In this document: positions 32,100-44,574 of the stretch, in pieces
Numbering within the stretch: the first letter of the stretch is position 1
Layout of the letters: each line of letters starts with the position of its first letter
NCBI GenBank assembly: GCA_021234155.1
Contig: JAJEKV010000028.1
Span: forward strand, 7,225,268-7,289,267
Length of the DNA: 64,000 bases
Direction of reading: 5' to 3'
From: Isoetes taiwanensis
Lineage: Eukaryota > Streptophyta > Lycopodiopsida > Isoetales > Isoetaceae
Translations under genes and position numbers: made by a program
Notes under the pieces: generated by a model
What the model was told of the DNA's origin: nothing
Databases searched by the model: none
What the model saw: only the letters and a program-made list of their open reading frames with translations

Positions 32100-33898
32100 C
32101 CTACCGGGCCTACAGCCTTTCCTCGATTTCTAGCCTATCCACGTGTAATTTCCATGTCATCAAAATTTGATGTGGGTTATTTTGCACCATCGATCTCTAC
32201 TTTTACAAATCTAAGGCCGAAAAATTAGAAAATCGACAAAAAAAATAGGCACCGGAGATGGAAAGGGTCGAAATAACTTATTCTTATGCTATTGCACCAT
32301 CGAGATTGTGCTATTGATTTCGCTTTGTGCTATTGATTTGGTTTCCTCGCTCTCCTCGAAAGAAGCATAGAGGTCGACCATTCCGTAAACGCCTCCTTTT
32401 TTCTTTTTTTTTTGGCATGTGCTCGTGTTTTTTCTTTTCCTTTCTCTTTGCGGAGGTCTGGTGATAGCGCTCTGCAGCCATGGTGCTTGGTCACCGACAC
32501 TGGCTATATCAAGATTGCCTCGATGTTTTGCTTTCTTTCATGTTTATTTCTTCCGCTTAACTAAATGCGATTTGATGGCTTCGAGTTGAATGGGATACTT
32601 GACGCTCATTGTTGCCGTAAGCATTTGAAGGCAAAGGTATAACATGGTAACAATCACCCTGCAAATTTGACCTGATTCTTCTTCCGCCTTCTTCATCGCA
32701 TCCGGGAACCGCCTTTGAGGTTTCCCAAAAACAATCTATCGGATGCTAGATTCAATAAATAATGCAAAATTTGTTAAATGGTATCTAAAGCGAATTGTAA
32801 AAGACTCAGAGTAAGGATGCTATCACTTTGTGGTTGAGCAGGAAAATAGTTAAAAAGAAAGAATAGAATCTTGAATTCTAATCTTCCTGAGCCATTCCAT
32901 ATTTTATTTTTCGATCCATCCATCGCCGATTTTCTCGCTTATTTTCACCGAGTCCATATCACTTTCCTTCTTCAAGAAACTCCATTTTTTTTTCGGGAAG
33001 AGATACACTATGGGAGTGGATGTGAGCCGTAATAAAAGTGTGATTGCCTTCTTGGATAGTGTGTGGTTGTCGAGATGGTTGGCATAGATTGATCAAGTAA
33101 TGAAACCATCATCCACCTGCTATTGTTTGCATATGAAGCGTGCTCAAAAGAAGCTTTTATAGAGGCTTTCGATATGTTTTGCGATATCTCACCGTCATTA
33201 TCAAGATGGAAAATAATCAATACCGTGGTCGTACTTTTCTTCATATAGGAGATCCTTATGGTTAATTTAATGGTTTGTAGTTCCGTTAGTTTGGCCAAGT
33301 TGTTTGAGACAATCTCAATCGACACTTATGCTTGGTTTGATACTATAGCTTTCTCACAAGTTTGGCAAGGGATTTCCACGAAGATTATCTTGTGTAAGTA
33401 TTCCGTACTTAGATGGTAGATAATAGAAGTAGATAATGAATTTAATTCCTTGAAGACGCATAATCTAGTGGCGATAGAGAACTTGATGTTCTAAAACAAA
33501 GTTGTGCTACTAAGGATGCTTACATTTGAGCTTCCGGTTGTTAAACCGGTGTTGTACATGTTTATAGGTGTTAACATCGATTTCATTGGTATTCAAGTGT
33601 CTACGAAAAAATCTTATTGAAGATATTGAGTTTGTGTTAAGGTATGCCATGCTGTTTTTGGTTTTTGGTTTGTCTGATTTTGTTCGCCTCTTATTCTTGA
33701 TCAAACTGTACTTATTTCGGATTACAAGAAGATAGATTGTGGTGCTATGGTCAGCCTTATGTACAAGAATTCTCCGCAGAGTTCCAGAACACATGCAAGA
33801 AACAGAGAAATATAGGTAGGTCTCATACTATTAGCGCTTTATAAATGCGAGCAAGACAATTAAAAACGCTTTTTATGCTATAGGTTCTTGTAAACCTT
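32100..33898. other. Unassigned region, possibly holding a faint non-LTR RT trace
   Basis: Mostly AT-rich. At about 33,105-33,215 the plus strand reads IIHLLLFAYEACSKEAFIEA then FDMFCDIS. This faintly resembles the LLFADD..ASKEAF region of L1-type reverse transcriptases, but the DD pair is absent and there is no other motif. The minus-strand open stretch at 33,008-33,325 overlaps it. Nothing else is recognised. Confidence 0.25.
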
Positions 33899-33910
33899 AC
33901 AATATCAAGA

Positions 33911-34491
33911 CAAAGACACTACCAAATGGCCACATAAATCCCACATTGAACGAGGCCCGCAAATGCTACCCCGCAGGCACTCTACTTGCCCATGAAAAGG
34001 CGCACTCATTGCCTCCATTCGCACGGGGCACATCATCTTCGAATTGAGACGGGCAGATGGATTGGTGAGCCATGCCAGATGTGCTCACAATGCCGCCAAA
34101 TGGGAGTCATTGAGGATGAATCTCATACCCTTCAAAGTTGCCCAAAGATATGATCAAATTCGGACGCTATGCCGAAAGTTAGGTCGCCCGCCAACCGCTA
34201 CATGTGACATTGAGCACAAAGATCCGCACGGTGCTAGGATCATACCTTCAGAGGTTATGGACATGCGAGATCAGCTATGTCCTCGGCACACACTTGACTT
34301 GTATATATACATTGATGTATACTTGTACGCTTTGATAAAGATTCTTATTATCGCCACGGTTTTCCCTCAAAACCCTTCTCATGGGGGTTTTAACCCGACA
34401 AGAATAAGTTTGTTGCACTCCTTATGGGTCCCATAGGCCGATTGGCCTCCTGTGGACGATAAAAAATCATTCTCATTCTCATTCAATAACA
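33911..34491 (+). mobile_element. 5'-truncated LINE 3' end with target-site duplication
   Basis: Collinear with the reverse complement of about 13,131-13,720 of the long LINE (shared TTTGCCAAATGGGAGTCATT-like, GATATGATCAAATTCGGAC and GGACATGCGAGATCAGCTAT blocks). It ends in an ATTCTC repeat tail (34,468-34,484). A 12-base duplication ACAATATCAAGA flanks it at 33,899-33,910 and 34,492-34,503. This is a relatively recent, precisely bounded 581-base insertion. Confidence 0.9.
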
Positions 34492-34503
34492 ACAATATCA
34501 AGA

Positions 34504-36850
34504 TAATCGCCTTATAATAACGCCATCATCACCTGAAATGGTTAAGAGGTTCCCTTCCCTTTGAAGATTACTCACAGAAGGATCTAGACAAAAGTGTGAA
34601 ACACCAAATCCGGATTCACCTAGTTTCATAGATCCCCTTTCAAGAAAGAAATTTAGCATGCGTGGCTAAAAATACTATTTTTTTATGGTGTTCTCCAAGC
34701 TGCAGCCCAAATCTCATTTAGTAGGATACCTTTTTTATTGGAATGACTAACCTCTCACGACTAACTGCTTGCAATTCATAGAGAGTTAAAGATTTTATGT
34801 TCTTAGTCCAAGAATTCTGTTTTGATTAATCCCGACCGAACCGATCTATACCGAGAGAAAACAACAATGAGGTTTGAAGCCCAAGACAACCTTTTTAAGG
34901 ACACTACTAAGTCTTCTTGAAGAAAATACTTGCTCTTCCTAGCCATCACTTGTTGAACCCACTTTAACACAAATGATTTCTCGCCGCATGTATAGTTTAA
35001 CCGAGCTCAAGATTAAAATGAGAACTGCTTTGATTTCACCGCTATTTTTTCTTCTCATTGCTTCAAATAGCCCTTAAGGCAAGATGCCAAAGCATATGTT
35101 TCTTCTACAGATGATGATGACACATCAGCTTCTTCTCTATCCCTGCTTCATTTGCTCAATCCACATTTGCTCATTGCCTTCTCCAAATTGTGACATTATT
35201 TATGCTCATCCGCATGTAAGATACGCTATTATAATTCATCTTATTTCAAAACATAGTTAAATAAGCTTGACAAATGATTCCCTGACACCGTCATCGTTTG
35301 TCTACCGCTTTGACAAGAACATAATAATATACTTTATGCAAATTTTATCTTTTTCCCTTTCTTCCACTTCATCGATGTAGGCTACACGCAATGAAGGATA
35401 CCGCACTGCCGATGATAAATAGATGCATGAGAGTAGGTTACTTTGTTTCACATGAGATGGTTACCTGCTCATGAGCATGAGAATGTGGCCCAAAGAGGGT
35501 CCAAAGGTTCGCCTCGCTGTCCATAGATTTGGCAAGTCGCAACATATGAAAATTTAATGTCAACTATTACATTTAGCTTTGCCCAAAATGTGTCTTGAAG
35601 ACTATTTGATTCACTTCTTAGCGGTGAAGAGATTGTTGGAACTTGTTTTGAATCGTGTTCAACCCCCGTAATCATAAATCGACTATTGACAATTAGATGG
35701 TCAGCCTTTGGAAACAAAAAAATGGTTTCTTTTCCCCATTTCCACCATCACGCAAAACAACATGCAAGATATAGTGGGAGATAACTAGAGTTATCTAGGT
35801 CCTGAAACCAAAACTTGCATATTTGCGCTTAAATATAAGATGCAGCAGATTATTTAATTTCATTAGCAAGATGTTCTTATAAGTTCAATCATTATGTAAG
35901 GGGAAATAAAAGGGTCTCAATAACATAAAACTGAATTCCTAAATATAGATTAATGTCTTCTTATAAAAAGCGTGTATCATGACCTGACCTGTATACTAAT
36001 GATTTGCAATATTTGCTCACAACTGCTACATTATAATATTTTGCATTTGCAAAAGACTACATTATAATATCATGTTGTTGCAAAAGGTCAAGTACGCTTA
36101 GGGAATATATAATGAATAGCTAGGTTTTTATATTTTACGCTTCTTTGCTTTCTAGATAGCTTATGACTTGGAGAGGATACACTTTTAATTGTTTGGGTGA
36201 TCAGGCCCTAAGAGAGTTTTGTTGGAGATTGATATAGATAAGTCAAGATCTCTAGTGGTAGTCTCAAGGTCTTTACCATTTTGTTAAAGGTTCACATTTC
36301 TAGGCATGTTAGAAGCATGTAAAAGGGATGAAGCCGTGATGGAGGGGAGGTACATCCATTGACATGTCATGGAAAGCATGCTTTAACCATCATCCAATTA
36401 AATTGGGATTATGTCAACTCCAAAATCACGCCAACCTGCTATTGTCTTCTAGGGTTTTTTGTTTTTTTAATCTTTTTTTTTTGACTTCAAAAATAACATA
36501 AGGTTGCGATTCACGTGACTTTTCATATGCTAATTGAAATATGCAGAAATGAAGAGCAAGTTGCTAACATAGATGAGACAAATATTGCTTGCTCAATAGA
36601 TGATAATATTAGGTTTGATAATAACAAATTGCATTATTTGTGAGGCAATTCCACTCAAAATTATCGATACATGGCACAAATATCATACAAAAATATCATA
36701 TATTCCAATAAAACATTAAGGGATCAATCCATGTTTTTCCACGATTTAACAAGGTGTGGTTCCATGTCACCGCTCTATCCAGCCTGGTACCTAATCTAAC
36801 ACTTCACCCAATCGTCATCCCCATAGCCAAATTATGCATAATAGACACAA
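34504..36850. other. AT-rich stretch without recognised features
   Basis: I see no gene family, repeat B, LINE or copia similarity here. Short T-runs (about 36,460-36,482) and one 82-codon minus-strand open stretch (35,469-35,717) without family signature are all that stand out. Confidence 0.5.
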
Positions 36851-36859
36851 ACTTCACCG

Positions 36860-39800
36860 TAAAATCATCCGTCCCCAAAGTTTTTGGATCGTAAGATGGT
36901 GGATTCAGGGGCCTGTGGTTTGATTGTAGAAGCATTTGAGAGCATCATCATCCACTATGATTATATCATCCTTATTCTCGATACCAAGTTCGGCCCATCA
37001 TGTTACTCAAGTGTTTGATGAAGATAGGCTTGCCTCGCTGGATCCTTTGGGATTAGTGAACTTCACACATTTGTTCTCGATCCCAAAGGGTCAACCAATT
37101 TCTACGATTTCCCCCAAAGGCCTCCAAAGTATCCTTGATGTTCCTTAGTTCCATGGATGACCAAATACCAACTCGAAATAACCCAATGCCTCGCCTAGCA
37201 TCTCCTTCAAGTGCGGCCGGATAGATCCACTTGGTGTTTGATTCTACCGGTGTCCGATGAAACCGTTTTCTAGCCACTTTATTTTTCGAAAAAGTCTTGC
37301 AAAGGACTCCGCTTAGGTCGAACACCACAACCTTCTTAGAAACGCAATGGAAGCCGAAACATCAAACATGTATCCGGGTCAAGAAGATACGATAACACAA
37401 ACAATACAAACGCCAAAGCGATTTGAAATAGTCATAACCAAATCGCTTCGGCTGATTTAGTTTGACAACTAAAAATAATCAAAGACGCTTTGGCGATTTA
37501 ATTCAAAGGTAATACAAATTAAATCACGCCATGGCGCTTATTTCGCGGGCAAGGCCATACCTATCATCTTCGGCCATTGCCATCTGCGCTATTCTCCCTC
37601 CGCCACCCTTAATCTTCGCCTTCTTCCCTCTGTAGAATTGTTATTTTCTATTAGTTCCGGCAAGGCCCTTCACAACTGACATTATTTTACTATTGATTTG
37701 GCAAACCTCAGTGGAATCACTAGAGCCGCCAAGGCCTTCATTTTCGGCTTCCCTCAAATTATTTCATTGTTAACCCGTGAATCTACTCTATTGTTGCTTG
37801 CATCACCCGCAATGTGGGCAAGGATATTCCCTAAGTTCGCCGCCATCACAAGATTTTTGAGCAACCAGCTTTAGCAGCCTATTTGTTCATTAATGCTTTC
37901 CTTATCGTCAGCAGACACTAGTTCCTCTCCAGAGCAACGCCCACTTTCGAATTGGACAAGTCTACTTTAGACTTTTGATTGCCGATGATTTCAAAGTTGC
38001 CATAAGGGCCTTTAGGAGACTTGGCAAGCACATGCATGAGGAATGGTTCAAGAAAGTCTTTGGCCCGCCCATCACTCACAAAGCAAAGACATCTTCTTGC
38101 ACCCATAAGAGCCTCTCTGCAATATAACCTCCAACATGAAGCTCCAAGCAGTGTTGTATCAATTGGAGCAAATGCCTCGACGAGGTAAGCAGCCATAGAC
38201 GGGAAATCCATTTTATTTAAGGGGCCCTTCTCCTTAGTTTGTAGCTCAGACTTGATTTCCCCACTTAGAGGGGGTCCCGATCCTCATCCTCTTCCTCGAC
38301 TCATCCTCGCTTCGACCGATCCTGATCCGTATGAAAGAATATAGTTCTTAAGTCCGATCATCTAGAAGAAAACATTCCCATGCACCGCTATTGTCACCCT
38401 TGGCCTTAGCAATATCATATTCCTCGCCCGACAAAGATGGATATCATAATAAAGATCACATGTGCCATCTTCCGCTCTCGCTCGTAAAGTACATTATCCT
38501 TAACATCATATATTAGGCATCCCTCCCTAATAACTTTGAGGCACTCCAGATCATGAGCAGCAGATAGTGCATGCAGATGTGACTCACCAAAGGACAAACG
38601 ATGACAATAGTGAAGGACCTCTCAGCTTGTCAATCCTATACACCGGTAAAGAAGCTACCGTAGTCCTTCCGTTCATGCCCATATCTCCTCTCCCACCCCG
38701 CCGTCCAACACAAAGAGTGATATATTTTAAGGCCGTAAGTTGAATCGGCAAGAGACCTTTGTACCCAATGGAGACTGAATACCGGATGCTGTCGCCTTCT
38801 CCAAGAATCTTCTTCACAAGGGCCACTTTTCTTCTCAACTCAGCCAAGCATCTTTAGGGGTAGAGTCTCCTTATGTTTTGTATTTTTAGCCTTCCAATTT
38901 TTTTAGGAAGTCCTTTGACCAGAATACAAACTTCTTGATGTCATCATTACCGACCTTGTATTTGTCCAAAGAATCCAATTTCTCAGATAATGCCACATCC
39001 CCTCGATAGCCTTTGTAACTCAAATCCTACACCGACTTCATTGTAAAGAATGCATATCCTTTACATGATCGCAAAGACTCAACGAAGGACATCCTATCCT
39101 TGGTGAAAGCACCCTTCTTGTATAAGACTTCCTTCTTTAAGCACCGGTCTAAAACCCAAATGGTCTCAGCTGCCTAGCCCCCCTCGAAGTCTTTCTCATC
39201 TCTCGCTACATTCAAGTCAAAGATGCTTACATCAACAGAGGCACCCTACCCATAGTATCCGGCAGCTTCCCTTTGTGCATAAGCCGCCCCGCATTCATTC
39301 CACTTGAGCCATACCGCCTCCTTACAAAACACAATCTTATACGAAGTCCGTTGGTCCCGACTACCGATGAGCTTTCGTAAGATCTCAATGTCATCACCAC
39401 CTTTTTCTTTTGATTTTCTTGCGCTTCTTCTTCTCCTCAGATAATTGTTCCGGCGACAGAGTCCGCCCAAAGAGCCTTTGAATGCTCGTGACTTTGACCC
39501 GCCTCGTCTGTGGGCAATGGGCAGCCATATTCCACCCATCGCTGATCGGGCGTGGCGCAAGCTTGTTCAACGTGATGGACCGCAATAGTACGTATATTGA
39601 ATCAAGATTATAGAATAGAAACACGCCGCGCCGATTTGAATAGAATTGATGAAGAGAAAAATCACGCCGGGCGTGAAATGAATAAAGTTATTGCAATTCA
39701 CGCCAGCGCAAGCATAAATTAAATTCCACGCCAGCGCAGTTAATCATCGAATTCACGCCAGCGCATTTTCAAATCAATTGGTTGACTTGAAAACACACCG

Positions 39801-41690
39801 GGCGAATTCATTGATTTCAAAACACGCCGGGCGAATTGGTTTGATTTGAAAGCACGCGGCGTGAATACAATTTATGAAACCAGTTGATTACCTTTTGTAT
39901 AGAAATGTCTTCCCCATTTCATTCAAAGTTGCACTAATCTCACCCAAATCGCAGTGAAGTATTGGCATCCAAGATACGACACCTCCTATACGCATAGTGA
40001 TTGTAGAACACTTTTTGGCCTGCTTTGTTCTCCGCCTCACCGATGATGGCCTTTTGTGCCTCAACGAATGTCGCCCGTCGATGATGACATATTTAATATC
40101 ATCACTTGATAATAGCTCCTGACGCTCGGCCCACACAAAGCAGGCTTGTTCGAGATCATATCCCAAGGTAGCACATCCGCCGGGTATAGGCATTTGACCT
40201 CGATTACTAATCATGCTCAACAATCTCCATGGCATGTGCCGGATCATATCTCCTCGCTAACATAAATGGAGCTTGGTGAACGGATGAGGGACTTCACATG
40301 GATCGCAAAAGTTTCCTTAAGACCCAATGGATAATGGTCACCGTACTTATTCAAATTTTGTTCATGGCCTCTAGTCAGCGCACTGGCCCCGCTTCATTCT
40401 CAAAAACGTAAGCCTCCATGCCTTCGACAACCGCAGTTGAACATTCTTCCCTAGATCTAGGACCCTTTTAGAAGCTTTCAAGTCACCTAATTCCCTAGCT
40501 TGTCGCAAATAGTGACTTGGTGTCGGTTTTAGTGAACATGCCTCTACGCACACCAGTAACCCCTTGGCAAATAGATATTGGCGAATCGCTACATTGGTTG
40601 GCCAACCATACTTAAAACATGTCTCACCGCTCACATCCGCTTTCATGAACGTATCCTTGTATGCGTGAGTTCTACAAAGGAGTAAGTCCGAAAGCAGATC
40701 TTTCTTCCGCTTCGTGGTAATCTCCAAGAGCAATTTGCGCTTGGTGTCATCCTCTTCCTCACAAGAGATTAGGATCCCTTTGTTTGGCCATCTTGTTCCG
40801 CTTCCTTTTTCCTCGAAGAGAGAGTTAAGTCGAGCTTGCCATTTGTCTTGGCAAGGTCAACGCATTCACTCTAACCCTCGCCCATTTCCTCTTCAGTATG
40901 CAGGTCAGGGTCGGGGTTGCTATAAGAATCGCCCCTTCATCATCTAAGGTGAGATCATATGGTACTCGATCCGGGTCGCCCGCCTCTTGCTTTCTTGGCG
41001 TGATTAGAACCCGAATTAGTAGGGTTTTCTTCCTCTTGAGCACCGCAAATGAAGATGAGCACTTTTAGAGTACTTTTCGTAACAAGAGATCACGCCATGC
41101 GCATTTAAACCTAAATTAGTACAAATCACGCCATGGTTGGTATCTCCTATTATTGACCATGCTATGCTAATTTGAAACTAAATTATTTTGCATCCACATT
41201 TTAAGCTACATACCCTTCATGAATCCATATTTCACACTATTTAACCTCATTGAACATTGCTATCTCCAACCGCCTAACACCGCTATATTCTATATATAAA
41301 AAGAGAGCAAAATTATGTTCTACGTAAATCGGACAATCGTGAGCATTAACTGATGTTAATACTTTAAAATTCATGCAAAGCATAATAACTCAAACTCATG
41401 CAAAGCATATTAAGTGAAAGGAAATATCTCAAATTCATGCAAGCATAATACTTCCACACAAAAGTGTATTCTCGTGGCAAATTAAATACCTTGAATAGGG
41501 TTCTCAGGTATTCTGTGGTATTCTCGATCAACGCCCTCCAAACTTGAGAAGAGCCGGGTTTAGAGATTCCTCTTCCACCGCTTCCTCCTGGCCCCCGCCT
41601 CGACCTTCCTCGATTCGCTTTAGAAGACATCTCCGAGTCGCCTAGTAACAGAGTCTCCGGGTCGCCGATACGCCGAGCCGCCAAGAAATA
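36860..41690 (-). pseudogene. Multi-exon gene remnant ending in an FCP1/NLI-type HAD phosphatase-like domain
   Basis: Minus-strand exon-like pieces run from 41,684 down. A Ser/Gly/Arg-rich start (MSSKANRGRSRRGPGG, ending LRTLFK before a GTATTT donor at about 41,489) comes first. A Lys-rich acidic region (40,371-41,055), pieces at 39,888-40,247, 39,246-39,624, 38,584-38,847 and 37,918-38,211, and finally 36,950-37,340 follow. The last piece reads KKVVVFDLSGVLCKTFSKN, FRVGIWSSMELRNI and LWDREQ, then in shifted frames KPIFIKHLS and a DDDALK-like DD motif. This is the order of NLI/FCP1-type HAD domains (V-F-D-L-x-G-V-L, V-G-x-W-S-S, W-D-R/Q, K-P-x-x-x-K-x-L, DD). The usual second catalytic Asp of DxDx(T/V) is Ser-Gly here. 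I do not recognise the N-terminal half. Frame breaks are numerous, so either a pseudogene or a gene damaged by sequence errors. Confidence 0.5.
39621..39866. repeat. Cluster of eight copies of a CACGCC(NN)GCGCA-type motif
   Basis: CACGCC-type motifs start at about 39,622, 39,663, 39,699, 39,727, 39,754, 39,794, 39,822 and 39,853, that is every 27-41 bases, separated by AT-rich spacers ending in AATT or AAATT. Forms include CACGCCAGCGCA, CACGCCGGGCG and CACACCGGGCG. The cluster lies between two exon-like pieces of the minus-strand HAD-type gene. Related single copies occur at about 37,528, 41,092, 41,129, 43,220, 44,028 and 45,274. Confidence 0.8.
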
Positions 41691-42139
41691 GCTTTTTCAC
41701 CATTTGAGAAATAGAGAAATTTGAATTTCAAGAAAACACAAAATGCAGCTTCAAATATTCTTGACACATACAAATAATAATGACGAAGACCCGTCCACCG
41801 ACTTCTTTTCATTAAGTTTTTAAAACCAATCTAAAAAAGTATCCCGCCTAAACGAAGTTAACCTAATCTTTCTTCTAATTCAATTTTCCCGACCGCCAGA
41901 GTTTCCATAGCTTTCAAATTTTCTCAAATCAGCTTCAGACTCAAATCAGCTTCTCAAGAATGGCTACGCACTCGTACTCATCTCATTCCAATAGCTTGAA
42001 CATTAATTTCCAATAGTAGGTGTTCAATAGCAATTTTCTCGCAGTTGTCAAGATGAATGTTTCATGTTAACTACAAATCGAAAAGGAAAGTAGGATTATG
42101 CAAGATCGACTCCATCGATCCGATCAGAAACCGCCATGG

Positions 42140-42285
42140 AATTCCGCCGGGGATAAGTATGTCCGAAAGTTACAAGGATTAATCACGCGCTTATGGATGA
42201 AGCTTTACTCGCAGACACCCCCTGGGGATACTGTTGGAGAAAGTGTTGGAACATTTGTTGCATGGCCAAGAAACCGCTTTTAAAA
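42140..42285 (+). pseudogene. Fragment resembling a CACTA-transposon-associated DUF8039-type domain
   Basis: The plus frame ends PPGDTVGESVGTFVAWPRNRF, then stop. A G-x-x-V-G-x-x-V-A-W-P ending is characteristic of a domain found next to CACTA (En/Spm) transposon proteins in plants. Only about 20 residues support it and the rest of the 61-codon frame is not recognised. Confidence 0.3.
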
Positions 42286-42519
42286 AGTATGTAACATGTA
42301 TTACATTGTAGAAATATAGAAGTAGACAAAATTTGTTGTATTCATTGGAAAAAGATTACAATTGTATATAATCTGATAAACCGGATAAACCGCATAAAAA
42401 ATCCCGCATCATCGCTTTCAAGCCCAAATTCATCGAGTAGCCGGGCTATCGATACTCCCATTTCCATTGCAGGCATAGTGAATTCTTTTCCGTAAAACCC
42501 CAAAGAAAAACACTGTGCT

Positions 42520-42600
42520 CTAGCTCCACCACCCCCCGCCGCTTCCACCTCCACCTCCCCCCCTCCTCCCCGCCTCCACCTCCCCGCCCATTGGTTGAAC
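42520..42600. repeat. C-rich low-complexity tract
   Basis: CCACC/CCTCC/CCGCC-rich run, with no sure coding role. The minus strand would encode Gly/Glu-rich sequence. Confidence 0.6.
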
Positions 42601-42719
42601 CTCCAATGCATCGATAGCCATGCAGTAGTGGTTCCATTGGTTGAGCCATCTCCATTGCATCGATACCGCCTGTGGTAGTGGTTCGTGTTGGGGCATCCGG
42701 CATAGAGGCTAACCACTAA

Positions 42720-43940
42720 GAAACGCAGCCCTCATTTTGAATCTCGAAATGACGGATGCGAGATTCACTCTCGATCAATGCATGTACCGTGATTCTCGGT
42801 GATTAGATAAGAGGGCGCCTCCTCCGCGGCGATTGCAAGGGCCCCAGAGCCCGTGATCTATCATTGCCCTCAAGGCCGCCGCCATCATCATTACTTGATC
42901 CAAGTACCCGTGGGTTGCAAGATCGGTGCTCCAAATTTACCGGTGTGCTCTACCGCAAGGGTTCAACCGACCGAGATTGAGCCAAACCGAGTCGGGCCGC
43001 GTGGATTGCTGGCCCAAATGTAATTCCAATCCATCTTCGCCACCAACCGGGTGATTAATGTAACCCGCATCTATCAATAGGAAGTGAGCTGAGTATCGCG
43101 ATTCACCGGGCGTGTTATATTTTTTATTTATAAACTTAGAAATTAAGAGACACGCCCGTTTAGCGTAAAAAGTTGAAAGTAGGGATACAATTGTTTGCAC
43201 GCCGCGGTAAACCGCTATATAGGAAAAACTATACACGCCGGCGCAGCATTCAAGAGCCGCCGGTAAATAATTGCCCGGCCTTTATCTATTTACTTATCTA
43301 TCCAGACATGTTTTTTTTTTTCCCCCCTCACTGAATGCACGCCGAAATGCAGTATTCATGTTGAAGGCTATTTACCCTAAAACACGCTTTAGCGTGTTTC
43401 AAATATTATCTTTCAGATTTTTCTAATGCTTTCTACTACACTTATTCATAATAGAAACTTGCATGCAATAGCATGATTAATTCAGAAGAGAAACTCAAGA
43501 ATTTACTGAACAAAGAAGCGCATGAAGTTTATAAAAACTATTCTCGGTTTTCATAAACATCATCCGCTTCCTCTCGCCGAAAGCAAATGCAAAAGCTTGT
43601 CTTCTTGGATTAAACCTGCCATTGAGATGCAACTTAAAACTAAATGAAAACTAACCTTGAGTTCGAGGGTCGGAAGGATTCAAGAACGGAGGACTATGCT
43701 TGTGGTTTTAATTCCGAGGCTTTTTCGATTCGCAGACCTTAGTCCTCCGCTTTTGGTTTTAATTTCGAAGTCTCCGATTTCCTCGCTACGATGCTACGTA
43801 ACAAAAGGCTGAGTCTTTTAGTAAGTTAGGAATTGCCAAAACCAAACATCTAACATTGATGAATATAAATCTGCCACCAAGATTTCGACGGGCGGATCCA
43901 AACACGCAGGTTAAACCGCAAATCGTATGAAGGAAGGAAG
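42720..43940. other. Region without a sure gene; short direct repeats
   Basis: Minus-strand open stretches (for example 42,937-43,236) have no family signature. CTT(G/T)TGGTTTTAATT(C/T)CGA(G/A)G occurs twice (about 43,698 and 43,758), and CACGC-type motifs occur at about 43,105-43,250. A perfect palindrome AACACGCTTTAGCGTGTT lies at about 43,380. Confidence 0.4.
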
Positions 43941-43941
43941 A

Positions 43942-44053
43942 AAATGTAGGAACTTTGAGAGCGTAAAATGGATTTATATAGGCACAATTAGAAAAAAGTT
44001 AGCGGAATAATTGATTGCTTGAATTAACACGCCGGCGCATTTGCCTTCCCGCC
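43942..44053 (-). promoter_or_regulatory. Promoter-like segment 1 with TATA box, minus strand
   Basis: Read on the minus strand, GGCGGGAAGG and an ATGCGCCGGCGTG box are followed about 50 bases later by a TATATAAATCC TATA-like element (about 43,972-43,981) and then GCTCTCAAAG. It is homologous over about 110 bases to 45,196-45,300. The conserved order suggests two duplicated minus-strand promoters; no transcript evidence is available. Confidence 0.4.
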
Positions 44054-44574
44054 GCATTGACATGTATATGGTATATATGGAGAATATTGCATTTCATGCA
44101 ATAAATTTCACGCATTTTATTCCATTTATTGCATTCAAAAAATAGAATTTAGAAATTTTATATAGGCTACATTAAAAAATGATTTTAAAGGCAAAATTAT
44201 GAAGGCTAAAAAAAATGACTTGTAAGGTTGGGGAATTGTTTTAGGTCGATAGGAAAATTTCCTATGGTTACCGTGGATCTAATCGTAGATTTCTCATGTG
44301 GTTGATTTATAGTGTTCCCGAGACTTTGTTGAGACAAAATTTGCAGATACAAAATTCTAGAGAGACAAAATTTTAGAGAAAAAACAAATTTTGGAGCCAA
44401 AATAATTGAGAATACAGCTTGATTTTATCCAAAAAATTTATGTACGTAAAAACTGCTTGAAGAAAACCGCTTGAAGACAAAGTTTATGAAGAAAACCGCT
44501 TTGATTTCATTAAAAACAGCTTGTATGTACAGATGCCCCGGTTTGGAAGCAGCTGTCCGGCTTTTTCACACAAT

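Noticed and set aside
33105-33215. L1-type reverse transcriptase motif
   Set aside because: Only one faint match, lacking the catalytic DD pair and any neighbouring motif; kept as a low-confidence note only.
39621-39866. CRISPR-like array
   Set aside because: The repeats are short (about 12 bases), degenerate and in a plant nuclear context; spacing varies 27-41 bases and there are no cas genes.
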